DNA of 64,000 bases from Stenotrophomonas sp. YIM B06876 (lineage in GTDB: Bacteria > Pseudomonadota > Gammaproteobacteria > Xanthomonadales > Xanthomonadaceae): the NCBI RefSeq assembly GCF_030711595.1, contig NZ_JAUJUJ010000001.1, positions 179,748-243,747 on the forward strand. Reading direction: 5' to 3'. Shown here in pieces: positions 52,131 through 60,836 of this stretch (position 1 is the stretch's first letter; each line of letters begins with the position of its first letter). The notes under the pieces are model-generated. The model did not search any database. It saw nothing but the letters and a program-made list of their open reading frames with translations, and was not told the DNA's origin. A program made the position numbers and the translations under genes.

Positions 52131-53369
52131 ATGTCACCCACTGCAATCAAGCACCGCGTCGCCATCGTCGGCGGCGGTCCTGCCGGACTGATGGCCGCCG
52201 AAACCGCACGCGCGGCCGGGCTGGAAGTCGATCTCTACGAGGCCAAAGGCTCGCCGGGGCGCAAGTTCCTGATTGCCGGCAAGGGCGGGCTCAACCTGAC
52301 CCATTCCGACCCGCCCGCGCGGTTCGTTGCGCGCTATCGCGAGCGGGCGGCGGAAGTAGGCCAGTGGTTGGCCGATTTCGATGCCGAAGCGCTGCGCGAA
52401 TGGGCGCGCGGTTTCGGCGTGGAAACCTATGTCGGCAGCTCTGGACGGGTATTTCCGGTCGACCGCAAAGCCGCGCCGCTGCTGCGCGGCTGGGTGCGGC
52501 GGCTGAAGGAAAGCGGCGTGCGTTTCCATGTGCAGCACCGCTGGAACGGCTGGAACGACGACGGTGCACTGGTGTTTTCCACCCCGGACGGCGAGCGTGC
52601 CGTAACCGCCGATGCCACGGTGCTGGCGCTGGGCGGCGGCAGCTGGCCGCAACTGGGCTCGGACGGCGCCTGGGTGGCGCCGCTGTCGGCGCGCGGTATC
52701 GCCATCGCCCCGCTGCAGGCGGCCAATTGCGGTTTCGATATCGACTGGACGCCGTTCTTCGCGCAGCGCCATGCCGGCGCCCCGCTCAAACCGGTGGTGG
52801 CGCACTGGATCGACCTGCAGGGACACCCGCGTTCGCTGCAGGGCGAATGCGTGGTCACCGCCACCGGGATCGAAGGCAGCCTGGTCTATGCGCTGGCGGC
52901 CGACCTGCGCGAGAGCCTCAACCGCGACGGCACCGTCCAGCTGTGGCTGGACCTGCTGCCCGGGCGTGCCCCCGAACGGCTTCAGGCCGACCTGGGCAAA
53001 CCCCGCAACGGGCGCAGTTTCGGCGACCACCTGCGTCGCCAGGCCGGGATCAGCGGGGTCAAGGCCGCGCTGCTGTATGAAGTGCTGGGCAAGGACGCCG
53101 GCCTGGAGATCGAGCGCGTGGCGGCCACCCTCAAGCGCCTGCCGCTGACCCTGCGAGGCCCGCGACCGATGGCCGAAGCGATCAGTACCGCCGGCGGGGT
53201 CCGCCTGGAAGCGATGGATGGGCAGCTGATGCTCAAGGACCTGCCCGGCACCTTCTGCGCCGGGGAAATGCTGGACTGGGAAGCGCCGACCGGCGGCTAT
53301 CTGCTTACCGCCTGCTATGCCAGCGGCCTGCGCGCCGGGCGTGGCGTGATCCAGTGGCTGTCGCGCTGA
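52131..53369 (+). CDS. BaiN/RdsA-family FAD-dependent oxidoreductase (TIGR03862-like)
   Basis: A 412-residue flavoprotein. The N-terminal dinucleotide fold is VAIVGGGPAGLMAAETARAA; GSPGRKFLIAGKGGLNLTHS and LGGGSWPQLGSDGAW are characteristic of the YhiN/HI0933/BaiN family, and the C-terminal GTFCAGEMLDWEAPTGGYLL closes the FAD site. Substrates in this branch are not established. It starts 14 bases after the FKBP gene, so both probably share a message. Confidence 0.9.
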   Translation: MSPTAIKHRVAIVGGGPAGLMAAETARAAGLEVDLYEAKGSPGRKFLIAGKGGLNLTHSDPPARFVARYRERAAEVGQWLADFDAEALREWARGFGVETYVGSSGRVFPVDRKAAPLLRGWVRRLKESGVRFHVQHRWNGWNDDGALVFSTPDGERAVTADATVLALGGGSWPQLGSDGAWVAPLSARGIAIAPLQAANCGFDIDWTPFFAQRHAGAPLKPVVAHWIDLQGHPRSLQGECVVTATGIEGSLVYALAADLRESLNRDGTVQLWLDLLPGRAPERLQADLGKPRNGRSFGDHLRRQAGISGVKAALLYEVLGKDAGLEIERVAATLKRLPLTLRGPRPMAEAISTAGGVRLEAMDGQLMLKDLPGTFCAGEMLDWEAPTGGYLLTACYASGLRAGRGVIQWLSR

Positions 53370-53536
53370 ATCCATGCCGGCGTCGGTGCGCCGATAACAC
53401 AGCCGCTCCCATCGCACCACGCCGCGGTGCTCCCACGCCCAGGCGCGACAGCCCCCTCACTTTCCCGCCAGACACGCCGCGGCCGGGCCACGGACCACGG
53501 TGGCGTCCTTGCGGAACGCCACCGTCCTGCCGGCCA

Positions 53537-55159
53537 TCACCGCGACTTGGTGGTGCGCAGCGCCGCCATGCGCGGCGGCGGATCGAACGAGTCGGTGCGT
53601 GCATCGCCCCAGTAATCGTGGAACACGCGATGTTCGGGCACCTTGTTCAACAGCTCGCCCGGCGCCAGATAGCGGTACAGCGAAGCCATCGAACGGATTT
53701 CCACCGGCGATACCCGGCGCAGGATGTGCTCCGGCCCCAGCTCCGATGGATCGTTCAGGCCGGCTGCACACAACAGTTCACGCAGCGCGCGCATGGTGTT
53801 CTTGTGATAGTTGTGCACCCGGGCCGCCTTGTCGGTCGGGTCCAGGTGTTTCCAGCGGCCTGGATCCTGGGTGGCGATACCGGTCGGACACTTGTCGTTG
53901 TGGCAGCTCAGCGACTGGATGCAGCCCAGCGCGAACATGAAGCCCCGCCCGGCATTGCACCAGTCCGCGCCGAGGGCAATGGTGCGGGCGATGTCGAAAG
54001 CACTGGTCACCTTGCCGGCTGCACCGATGCGGATACGATCGCGCAGGTTCAGGCCCACCAGGGTGTTGTGCACGAGGATCAGCGCCTCGTTCATCGGCAC
54101 CCCGACATGGTCCATGAATTCGGCCGGTGACGCGCCGGTGCCCCCCTCGGCACCATCGACCACGATGTAGTCCGGCAGCAACCCGGTTTCCTGCATCGCC
54201 TTGGCAATGCCGAACCATTCCCACGGATGGCCGATGGCCAGCTTGAAACCGACCGGCTTGCCGCCGGAGAGTTCGCGCAGGCGGGTGACGAACTGCAACA
54301 GCTCCACCGGGGTGGAGAACGCCGAGTGCTTGGACGGCGACACGCAGTCCACGCCCATCGGCACCCCGCGGGTGACCGCAATCTCGGCGCTCACCTTGGC
54401 CGCCGGCAACACCCCGCCGTGACCGGGCTTGGCGCCCTGCGACAGCTTGATCTCGATCATCTTGACCTGGTCCAGCGCGGCGTTGACGGCGAACTTCTCG
54501 TCGCTGAAACGGCCGTGCTCGTCGCGGCAACCGAAATAGCCCGAACCGATTTCCCAGACCAGATCGCCGCCGTTTTCGCGGTGATAGGACGAAATCGAGC
54601 CTTCGCCGGTGTCCTGGTAGAACCCGCCGCGGCGCGCGCCCTCGTTCAACGCGCGGACCGCGTTGGCCGACATCGAGCCGAAGCTCATCGCCGAGATATT
54701 GAACACGCTGCATGAATAGGGCTTCGCACACTCGGCGCCAATCAGCACGCGGAAATCATGCCCGGCGATGTTGGTGGTCGCCATCGAATGGTTGATCCAC
54801 TCGTAATCCACCGCATACGTGCTGCGCAGGGTGCCGAACGGCACCACGTCCATGATGTTGCGCGAGCGCCGGTAGATCAGCTGGCGCTGCTGCCGCGAGA
54901 ACGGCACATCGTCCAGATCGCTCTGGACGAAATACTGACGGATTTCCGGGCCGATCGACTCGAACCCGTAACGGAAGTGCGCCAGCACCGGGTAGTTGCG
55001 GCGCAGCACGCTGCGACGCTGCAACACATCCCAGGTACCCAGCAACCCCATCGCTCCAAACAGGCCCACACCCCAATACCAGGCCGGCCAATGCGATGCC
55101 AATGCCAACGAAACCGGCAACAGGACCAGTGCCAGCGCATAAACCAGATAACGATGCAT
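53537..55159 (-). CDS. FMN-binding glutamate-synthase-domain membrane protein
   Basis: A 540-residue protein: two N-terminal membrane helices (residues ~2-45) and a large FMN-binding barrel homologous to the central domain of glutamate synthase. Barrel landmarks are NISAMSFGSMSANAVRALNEG, GAKPGHGGVLPAAKVS, DGAEGGTGASPAEF and the cysteines CIQSLSCHNDKCPTG, which bind an iron-sulfur cluster in GltB. The glutaminase domain is absent, so it cannot use glutamine as nitrogen donor. The actual reaction is unknown for this family. Confidence 0.88.
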   Translation of the reverse strand: MHRYLVYALALVLLPVSLALASHWPAWYWGVGLFGAMGLLGTWDVLQRRSVLRRNYPVLAHFRYGFESIGPEIRQYFVQSDLDDVPFSRQQRQLIYRRSRNIMDVVPFGTLRSTYAVDYEWINHSMATTNIAGHDFRVLIGAECAKPYSCSVFNISAMSFGSMSANAVRALNEGARRGGFYQDTGEGSISSYHRENGGDLVWEIGSGYFGCRDEHGRFSDEKFAVNAALDQVKMIEIKLSQGAKPGHGGVLPAAKVSAEIAVTRGVPMGVDCVSPSKHSAFSTPVELLQFVTRLRELSGGKPVGFKLAIGHPWEWFGIAKAMQETGLLPDYIVVDGAEGGTGASPAEFMDHVGVPMNEALILVHNTLVGLNLRDRIRIGAAGKVTSAFDIARTIALGADWCNAGRGFMFALGCIQSLSCHNDKCPTGIATQDPGRWKHLDPTDKAARVHNYHKNTMRALRELLCAAGLNDPSELGPEHILRRVSPVEIRSMASLYRYLAPGELLNKVPEHRVFHDYWGDARTDSFDPPPRMAALRTTKSR

Positions 55160-55188
55160 CTCGAACCTCAGCTAATCGAGCGCGCAGT

Positions 55189-56478
55189 TTACAGGCGGTC
55201 GTCGACAACCGCTCGTGGCCAGGCGGATTTCACGTCATAGACCACCATGTCCGGGGTTCCCAGCGCGCGGATGTGCGGCTCGTCATAGCCGCGGAACTGC
55301 CGGTGCGCCACCGCCAGCACCACCGCGTCGTAGCGGCCGGGCTGCGGCGCGTCCACCAGTTCGATGCCGGCGTGATGGCGGGCAAGCGCGGGATCGGCCC
55401 ACGGATCGAACGCGTCCACCTGCGCACCGGCGCCGGCCAGCAGCTGAACAAGATCCAGCGCGCGGCTGTTGCGCAGGTCCGGGCAGTCTTCTTTGAACGT
55501 CACCCCCAGCACCAGGATGCGCGCCCGCGCGGTGGATTTGCCGCGTTCATGCAGCAGCGATTCCACCCGCGCCACCACATGCGCCACCACCCGGTTGTTC
55601 ACCTGGCGTGCGGTGTGGATCAGGTCGGGGTGGTAGCCGACGCTTTCGGACTTGTGCAGCAGGTAATACGGGTCCACGCCAATGCAATGGCCCCCGACCA
55701 TCCCGGGACGGAACGGCAGGAAGTTCCACTTGGTTCCGGCCGCTTCCAGCACGTCCAGGGTATCGATGCCGAGCCGGTCGAAGATCAGCGCCAGTTCGTT
55801 GACCAGGGCGATGTTGACGTCGCGCTGGATGTTTTCGATCACCTTGGCCGCTTCGGCCACCTTCAGCGACGGCGCCCGCCAGGTACCGGCAGTGATGATC
55901 CGCGCATACAGCGCATCCACCCTGTCGGCGGCGGCCGGCGTGGAGCCGGAAGTGATTTTGCGGATATCGGGCAGGCGCCGCTGGCGGTCGCCCGGATTGA
56001 TCCGCTCCGGGCTGTAACCACAGTGGAAATCGATGTTGAAGCGCAATCCCGAGGCCTGTTCCAGCAACGGCACGCAGACTTCCTCGGTGGTGCCGGGATA
56101 GACGGTGGATTCGTAGATCACCAGGTCGCCAGGCTTCAGCACCGCGCCAATCAGCGCGCTGGCATCCCGCAGCGGCTGCAGATCCGGCTGCTCCCAGGCA
56201 TCGATCGGCGTGGGCACGGTGACAATGAACACATTGCGCCCGGCCAGATCGGCCACATCGGCGCTGTAGCGCACATGCACCGCCGCGGCCAACTCGCTGT
56301 CATCCAGTTCCAGGGTGTGATCGTGTCCGGCCTGCAGCTGCGCCACGCGCGCGGCGTCGATGTCGTAACCCAGTGTATCGAGCGTCTTGCCGAACTCGAC
56401 CGCCAGCGGCAGCCCGACGTAACCCAGGCCGATGATGGCGATACGCGGCGCGGCCGCGGCGGAAATCTCGGCGCTCAT
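55189..56478 (-). CDS. Nucleotide-sugar dehydrogenase (TviB/WbpO type)
   Basis: A 429-residue UDP-sugar 6-dehydrogenase of the UDP-GlcNAc/GalNAc dehydrogenase class. Seen are the Rossmann start RIAIIGLGYVGLPLAVEFG, IVTVPTPID, the central segment YESTVYPGTTEE and the catalytic Cys in PGMVGGHCIGVDPYYL. It would supply UDP-hexuronic acids for capsule, O-antigen or exopolysaccharide. No glycosyltransferase or epimerase lies beside it, so it is an orphan here. It begins 21 bases from tRNA-Leu. Confidence 0.92.
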   Translation of the reverse strand: MSAEISAAAAPRIAIIGLGYVGLPLAVEFGKTLDTLGYDIDAARVAQLQAGHDHTLELDDSELAAAVHVRYSADVADLAGRNVFIVTVPTPIDAWEQPDLQPLRDASALIGAVLKPGDLVIYESTVYPGTTEEVCVPLLEQASGLRFNIDFHCGYSPERINPGDRQRRLPDIRKITSGSTPAAADRVDALYARIITAGTWRAPSLKVAEAAKVIENIQRDVNIALVNELALIFDRLGIDTLDVLEAAGTKWNFLPFRPGMVGGHCIGVDPYYLLHKSESVGYHPDLIHTARQVNNRVVAHVVARVESLLHERGKSTARARILVLGVTFKEDCPDLRNSRALDLVQLLAGAGAQVDAFDPWADPALARHHAGIELVDAPQPGRYDAVVLAVAHRQFRGYDEPHIRALGTPDMVVYDVKSAWPRAVVDDRL

Positions 56479-56499
56479 GCCGCTCCTTGTGCTGCTGGA

Positions 56500-56586
56500 T
56501 GGTGCCCGGAGCCGGAATCGAACCGGCATGGCCTTGCGGCCGGCGGATTTTAAGTCCGATGCGTCTACCGATTTCGCCATCCGGGC
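56500..56586 (-). tRNA. tRNA-Leu (TAA)
   Basis: An 87-base class II tRNA with acceptor stem GCCCGGA, encoded CCA, long variable arm (CCGGCCGCAAGGCC) and anticodon loop CTTAAAA giving TAA for UUA/UUG. In E. coli the equivalent leuZ directly follows cysT; here tRNA-Cys is 3.7 kb away. No convincing promoter is seen; a CAATT-GTG-AATTG palindrome (56614-56626) lies upstream. Confidence 0.95.
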
Positions 56587-56686
56587 ATCGCGATAGCGTG
56601 CCTGATTGCCGCGCAATTGTGAATTGTGCAGGCGCCCGTCACCGCCGCGGCGGCCTCCCGCAGCCACCGAGCAAGGGCGGCCGGGA

Positions 56687-58096
56687 TCAGATTGCGCGGG
56701 AATAGCGCGCCGGCTGCGTCGGTGCCTTCAGGTAACGGTCAAAACACATCGCCAACAGCCGCAGCAGTGGCCGGCCCTGCGGCGTGGCGCGGATCATTCC
56801 CTGCAGGTAACAGGCCAGCCCGTCCGCCTGCAGTTTTGCCAGCGCCTGCAGCTCTTCGTCGAAGTAACTGTCGAAGTCGATCCCGTAGCGCGCCGCCAGC
56901 ACCTGCGTATCCACCTGGCCCTGGCACATCAGCTGCTGGATCACCTCCGCGCGCAGCTCGTCATCCGGCGACAGCTCCAGGCCGCGCCACACCGGCAGAT
57001 GACCGCCATCCACCTTGGCCTCCCAGTGCGCCAGCTCGCGCGGATTCTGGCTGTAGCTGTTGTCGATCCGGCTGATGGCACTGACCCCCAGCCCGAGCAG
57101 ATCGGTCTGCGCGTGCGTGGTGTAACCCATGAAGTTGCGATGCAGCTCGCCGGCGCGTTGCGCCCGCGACAGGTCTTCGTCGGGCAGCGCGAAATGGTCC
57201 ATGCCGATGTACTGGTAGCCGGCCGCCGACAGCTTTTGCACCGCCAGGCCCAACAGGGCGAGTTTGTTTTCGGCGCCAGGCAGATCGGCATCGGCGATCT
57301 GCCGCTGCGCCTTGAACATGTGCGGCAGGTGCGCATAACCGTAGATCGCCAAGCGGTCCGGGCGCACCGCCATCACCGTGTCCAGGGTACGGCCGAAACC
57401 TTCCAGCGTCTGCCGCGGCAGGCCATAGATCAGGTCCACATTGACCGAGCGCATGCCGTGCTCTCGGCAGGCGCGGATGACCGCCAGCGTTTCCTCGACG
57501 CCCTGCACCCGGTTGATGGCCTGTTGCACGTCCGGATCAAAATCCTGCACGCCGAGGCTGGCCCGGTTGAAGCCCAGCGCGGCGAGCCGCGCCATATCCG
57601 CCGGCTCCACCGCGCGCGGGTCCAGCTCGATCGAGTAATCGCGCGCGTCGCTGTCGCTGAAGCGGAAGCGCCGGCGCAGGCCGTGGATCAGCCCGGCGAG
57701 CTGTTCCGGCGCCAGGAAATTCGGCGTCCCCCCGCCCAGATGCAGCTGCATCACCTCGCGGCTGTCGCCAAACAGCGGCGCGACCCGGTCGGCCTCGCGC
57801 AGCACCCGTTCCACGTAGGCCACGCCCTTGCGGCGATCACGGCTGATGACGCGATTGCAGCCGCAGTAGAAACAGGGGCTGGTGCAATACGGCACATGCA
57901 CATACAGCGAAATCGGCCGCGCCCTGCGGTTGCTGCGCGTGATCGCCGCGGTGAAGGCGTCTTCGCCATATCCGTCATGGAAATGCGGTGCGGTGGGATA
58001 CGAGGTATAGCGCGGACCGGGGCGATCATGCCGGCGCAGCAGCTCCGGATCGAACGTCCAGCCCAGGGAGGTTTCGGCAGCGGTGTCGGTAGTCAT
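56687..58096 (-). CDS. hemN: Oxygen-independent coproporphyrinogen III dehydrogenase
   Basis: A 469-residue radical-SAM enzyme making protoporphyrinogen IX without oxygen. The cluster motif is YCTSPCFYCGCN (CxxxCxxC plus the extra Cys of HemN), followed by LGGGTPNFL, the SAM-contact block IELDPRAVE and DLIYGLPRQT, and the HemN C-terminal domain. Length and motif distinguish it from HemW. I chose ATG 58096. It lies downstream of the truncated globin gene, in the arm of the FNR-linked divergent module. Confidence 0.96.
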   Translation of the reverse strand: MTTDTAAETSLGWTFDPELLRRHDRPGPRYTSYPTAPHFHDGYGEDAFTAAITRSNRRARPISLYVHVPYCTSPCFYCGCNRVISRDRRKGVAYVERVLREADRVAPLFGDSREVMQLHLGGGTPNFLAPEQLAGLIHGLRRRFRFSDSDARDYSIELDPRAVEPADMARLAALGFNRASLGVQDFDPDVQQAINRVQGVEETLAVIRACREHGMRSVNVDLIYGLPRQTLEGFGRTLDTVMAVRPDRLAIYGYAHLPHMFKAQRQIADADLPGAENKLALLGLAVQKLSAAGYQYIGMDHFALPDEDLSRAQRAGELHRNFMGYTTHAQTDLLGLGVSAISRIDNSYSQNPRELAHWEAKVDGGHLPVWRGLELSPDDELRAEVIQQLMCQGQVDTQVLAARYGIDFDSYFDEELQALAKLQADGLACYLQGMIRATPQGRPLLRLLAMCFDRYLKAPTQPARYSRAI

Positions 58097-58171
58097 GGGC
58101 CCAGCATGGCCAAGCGCTGCCGGCGCCGCCTTGAGCCAGATCAATTCCCTGCCCGTTCGCCCCGCAAGCCG

Positions 58172-58594
58172 CTATACCGCGCCCGGGTGCGTGGGCAGCA
58201 CCGGCCAGCGCAGCATCTGGAACCGGCGCCAGAAGGTATCGGCGATACGCGCCGCCACACTGTCGGCCAGCCGCTGCATCGGCCCATTGCCCAGTTCAGC
58301 GGTGGTTTGCCGGAACAGCAGCAACCAGCGCTCAAACAGTTCGGCGCTGAGCTCGTCCATGGCCATGTGCTTGGGCATCGGAGTGCCACTGAAGCGGCGC
58401 GTGCCGCGCAGCATCGCCGACCAGAAATCGATCAGATGCAACAGATGCGCCTCCCAGTCATGGACGCGTGCGCCGAACACCGGCCCCAGCAGATCGTCCT
58501 TCCGCACCCGCGCATAGAACCGCCGCACCAGCGCGGACACTTCCTCTTCGCTGCACAGATCGGCCGCAGGCAGCGGCAGCACGTCGTCATTCAT
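58172..58594 (-). CDS. Group III truncated hemoglobin
   Basis: A 140-residue truncated globin (trHbP, group III). Recognisable are EEEVSALVRRFYARVRKDDLLGPVF, DWEAHLLHLIDFWSAML (with the B/C and E helix residues), and the proximal His region MPKHMAM near residue 76. These heme proteins handle NO or oxygen at low oxygen in other bacteria. It lies 75 bases upstream of hemN and 62 bases from the FNR box. Confidence 0.88.
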   Translation of the reverse strand: MNDDVLPLPAADLCSEEEVSALVRRFYARVRKDDLLGPVFGARVHDWEAHLLHLIDFWSAMLRGTRRFSGTPMPKHMAMDELSAELFERWLLLFRQTTAELGNGPMQRLADSVAARIADTFWRRFQMLRWPVLPTHPGAV

Positions 58595-58656
58595 TTGCTA
58601 CTCCATGGCCCGGTCACCGCACTGCCGCAGCATTGCAGGCGAACCGGCAGGCACCA

Positions 58657-58670
58657 TTGATCAGGATCAA
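58657..58670. promoter_or_regulatory. FNR/ANR box between truncated globin and ccoG module
   Basis: TTGAT-CAGG-ATCAA is a perfect match to the FNR consensus TTGAT-N4-ATCAA. A TAGGCT hexamer (58693-58698) is centred 32 bases to the right, the spacing of a class II FNR promoter; a similar distance to the left gives AATGCT on the minus strand. One box could therefore drive both directions. Confidence 0.85.
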
Positions 58671-58797
58671 AGCCCCACCCGCGGCACGCACCTAGGCTGG
58701 CAATCGAGGGTATTGCGCCCTCCCGCACGGCACCTGCACCACTACTCAGCTGCCCGCCTCATTGTAGCGTCCGCCCCCGCGCCACCAGGACCCGGCT

Positions 58798-59085
58798 ATG
58801 AACGATCCCGACAACCCGCGCGCCCTTCCAACGCGGCCACCGCTGTCCCAGCTGGGCGCCATCACCTGGCCCAGCTTTTTTGCCGCCGCCGTCGCCGCGG
58901 CGGTGTTTTTCACCTTCGTCGATCCCTTGCAGCTGTGCGAAATCAGCTTTCCCGAACACCGCATCAGCCGTGAACTGGGCTACGCCGCCGGTTTCTTCCT
59001 GCTGTGGCTGGCAACCTTCTCCACCAGCACCGTGACCTGGCTCCTGCTGCGTCCGCCAACCGACGCCGGGATGCCACTGGAATGA
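58798..59085 (+). CDS. Small membrane protein ahead of ccoG
   Basis: A 95-residue protein with two predicted membrane helices (ITWPSFFAAAVAAAVFFTFV and LGYAAGFFLLWLATFSTSTV) and a Pro-rich N-terminus. An AGGA site precedes the ATG. Its stop overlaps the ccoG ATG (59082-59085), so the two are coupled. I know no named family; in context it may assist heme-copper oxidase assembly or copper handling. Confidence 0.8.
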   Translation: MNDPDNPRALPTRPPLSQLGAITWPSFFAAAVAAAVFFTFVDPLQLCEISFPEHRISRELGYAAGFFLLWLATFSTSTVTWLLLRPPTDAGMPLE

Positions 59086-60197
59086 CCGCGCCACGCCCCC
59101 TGCCGCCGCCGCGCTCTGCACCGGTGCCATCGCCGGCCGGTCCGCCATCGGCCCGCCGCCACACCGGCGCATACGGGCGCTGGCGACGGATCATCGCCGC
59201 GAGCCTGCTGGTGGCGTTCTACCTGATGCCCTGGCTGCAGTGGAACCGGCAACCGGCGGTCCGGCTGGATCTGCTCGCACGCCGCTTCGATCTGTTCGGG
59301 CTGACCCTGTGGCCGCAGGATGGCCTGCTGGTACTGGGCGCAGCGCTGCTGGCCGCGGCAGGGCTCGCCTTGGCGACCACGCTTTTCGGGCGATTGTGGT
59401 GCGGCTATGCCTGCCCGCAGACCCTGCTCTCACGGCTCTTCCGGACCATCGAGCAGATGACCGAGCGCACCGGCGCGGCACGGATTCCGGCGCGGATACT
59501 GCGCCAACTGCTGTGGGCCGGCATCTCGCTGTGGACCGGCATCACCTTTGTCGGGTTCTTTTCCCCGCCGGGCGAACTGCTCAACCCTCTGCGCCCGTTT
59601 GCGTGGACCGGATGGGAAAGCTTCTGGGCCCTGTTCTACGCGCTGGCAACCTGGATAAATGTGGTCTACCTGCGCGGACAGGTCTGCGCGCATCTGTGCC
59701 CCTATGCCCGGCTGCAGCCCGTGCTGACCGATCGCGACACCCCACGGGTGGTCTACAACGCACGCTGCGGCGAGCCGCGAGGCCCGCGCACCGCAGGCAA
59801 TGGCAGCGTGATGCAGCGTGCCCGCGGCTTGCTGGATCCAACCACGGCAAGCGATTACGTTTTCCGCGCCGCCCATCCGGCCATCGCCGGCACCCTGCCC
59901 CGCTTCAGCGAGGAACATCTGGGCGACTGCACCGACTGCAGGGCGTGCGTGGACGCCTGCCCCTCCGCTCTGGACATCCGCAACGGCAGCAACACCCAGT
60001 GCATCGAATGCGGCGCCTGCATCGACGCCTGCCACGCCGAAATGGCGCGCTGTGGCTTTCCCGACCGTCTGATCCGGCGCGCAAGCCAGAACCACATCGA
60101 ACAACGCCCGCGCCAGCGGCTGCGCCCCAAAGTGATGGCGGCGGCGCTGTTGGTGGCCGCGCTGATGCTGTTCGGGATATTGAGTACCTTGCAGTGA
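59082..60197 (+). CDS. ccoG: CcoG/FixG-type polyferredoxin, short form
   Basis: A 371-residue membrane iron-sulfur protein. N-terminal helices are followed by LWCGYACPQTLLSRLFRTIE and CAHLCPYARLQPVLTD, then two ferredoxin motifs, CTDCRACVDACP and CIECGACIDACH, and a final helix (MAAALLVAALMLFGIL). CcoG reduces Cu(II) for cbb3 oxidase assembly in other bacteria. Typical CcoG is about 470 residues with a C-terminal Ig-like domain; here the protein stops right after the last helix. cbb3 structural genes are not in the window. Confidence 0.88.
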   Translation: MTAPRPLPPPRSAPVPSPAGPPSARRHTGAYGRWRRIIAASLLVAFYLMPWLQWNRQPAVRLDLLARRFDLFGLTLWPQDGLLVLGAALLAAAGLALATTLFGRLWCGYACPQTLLSRLFRTIEQMTERTGAARIPARILRQLLWAGISLWTGITFVGFFSPPGELLNPLRPFAWTGWESFWALFYALATWINVVYLRGQVCAHLCPYARLQPVLTDRDTPRVVYNARCGEPRGPRTAGNGSVMQRARGLLDPTTASDYVFRAAHPAIAGTLPRFSEEHLGDCTDCRACVDACPSALDIRNGSNTQCIECGACIDACHAEMARCGFPDRLIRRASQNHIEQRPRQRLRPKVMAAALLVAALMLFGILSTLQ

Positions 60198-60251
60198 GCG
60201 CCAAGGCCCTGGCCCCGCGTGCCTTCCCCCGCAGGAGCAGGTGTGGAGACA

Positions 60252-60284
60252 ATAAAAAAGCCCCGCAATGCGGGGCTTTTTTAT
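60252..60284. terminator. Bidirectional terminator between ccoG and tRNA-Cys
   Basis: AAAAAAGCCCCG and CGGGGCTTTTTT pair around a few bases, with T runs on both strands. It serves tRNA-Cys on the minus strand (one base beyond CCA) and ccoG on the plus strand. Confidence 0.93.
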
Positions 60285-60358
60285 TGGAGGCCTGGGTCGG
60301 AATCGAACCGGCGTACGCGGATTTGCAATCCGCTGCATAACCACTCTGCTACCAGGCC
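60285..60358 (-). tRNA. tRNA-Cys (GCA)
   Basis: A 74-base cloverleaf, acceptor stem GGCCTGG/CCAGGCC, encoded CCA, anticodon stem CGGAT/ATCCG around TGCAA, giving anticodon GCA. It follows tRNA-Gly by 78 bases, in which a GC-rich hairpin (about 60401-60430) is found. Confidence 0.96.
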
Positions 60359-60400
60359 GGTAGGCTTTGCACTTTATCGCACCCGTTCCGGGGTATCGAT

Positions 60401-60430
60401 ATGACAAGACCCCGCTTGCGGGGTCCTGTC
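60401..60430. repeat. GC-rich hairpin between tRNA-Gly and tRNA-Cys
   Basis: GACAAGACCCCG and CGGGGTCCTGTC pair with one mismatch around TTG. The T content after it on the minus strand is modest, so it could be a partial terminator that lowers read-through into tRNA-Cys. Confidence 0.55.
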
Positions 60431-60436
60431 GAATAC

Positions 60437-60512
<76 letters not shown>

Positions 60513-60710
60513 TTGGGAGCCGTGCATGATACAGACTTCGTGATCAATGCGCCAGCCTTTTTAACAAACTTCTTCACATCGTTCCGGGCAACGGATCAGC
60601 CGTTGTTTCCACCGGCAGATTGCAACGGCAACTTCCGGCAACCTGAAACCTGGCAGAACCCGAACCTCCCAGAAAGAAACACTCCCGGATTTCAAGAAGT
60701 TCTTTCAACC

Positions 60711-60786
<76 letters not shown>

Positions 60787-60798
60787 TTGGGAGGCGAA

Positions 60799-60826
60799 AT
60801 TCTACATGCAATCGCCTACCTGTCAA
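60799..60826 (-). promoter_or_regulatory. Promoter of the tRNA-Gly-Gly-Cys group
   Basis: On the minus strand TTGACA (60826-60821), 16-base spacer, TAGAAT (60804-60799): near-consensus sigma-70 promoter 12 bases ahead of the first tRNA-Gly, in the gap after pgsA. Confidence 0.88.
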
Positions 60827-60836
60827 CAGCCCTTTT

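Noticed and set aside
58094..58144. Upstream extension of hemN to base 58144
   Set aside because: The additional residues are not part of the family and the ATG at 58096 gives the expected N-terminus.
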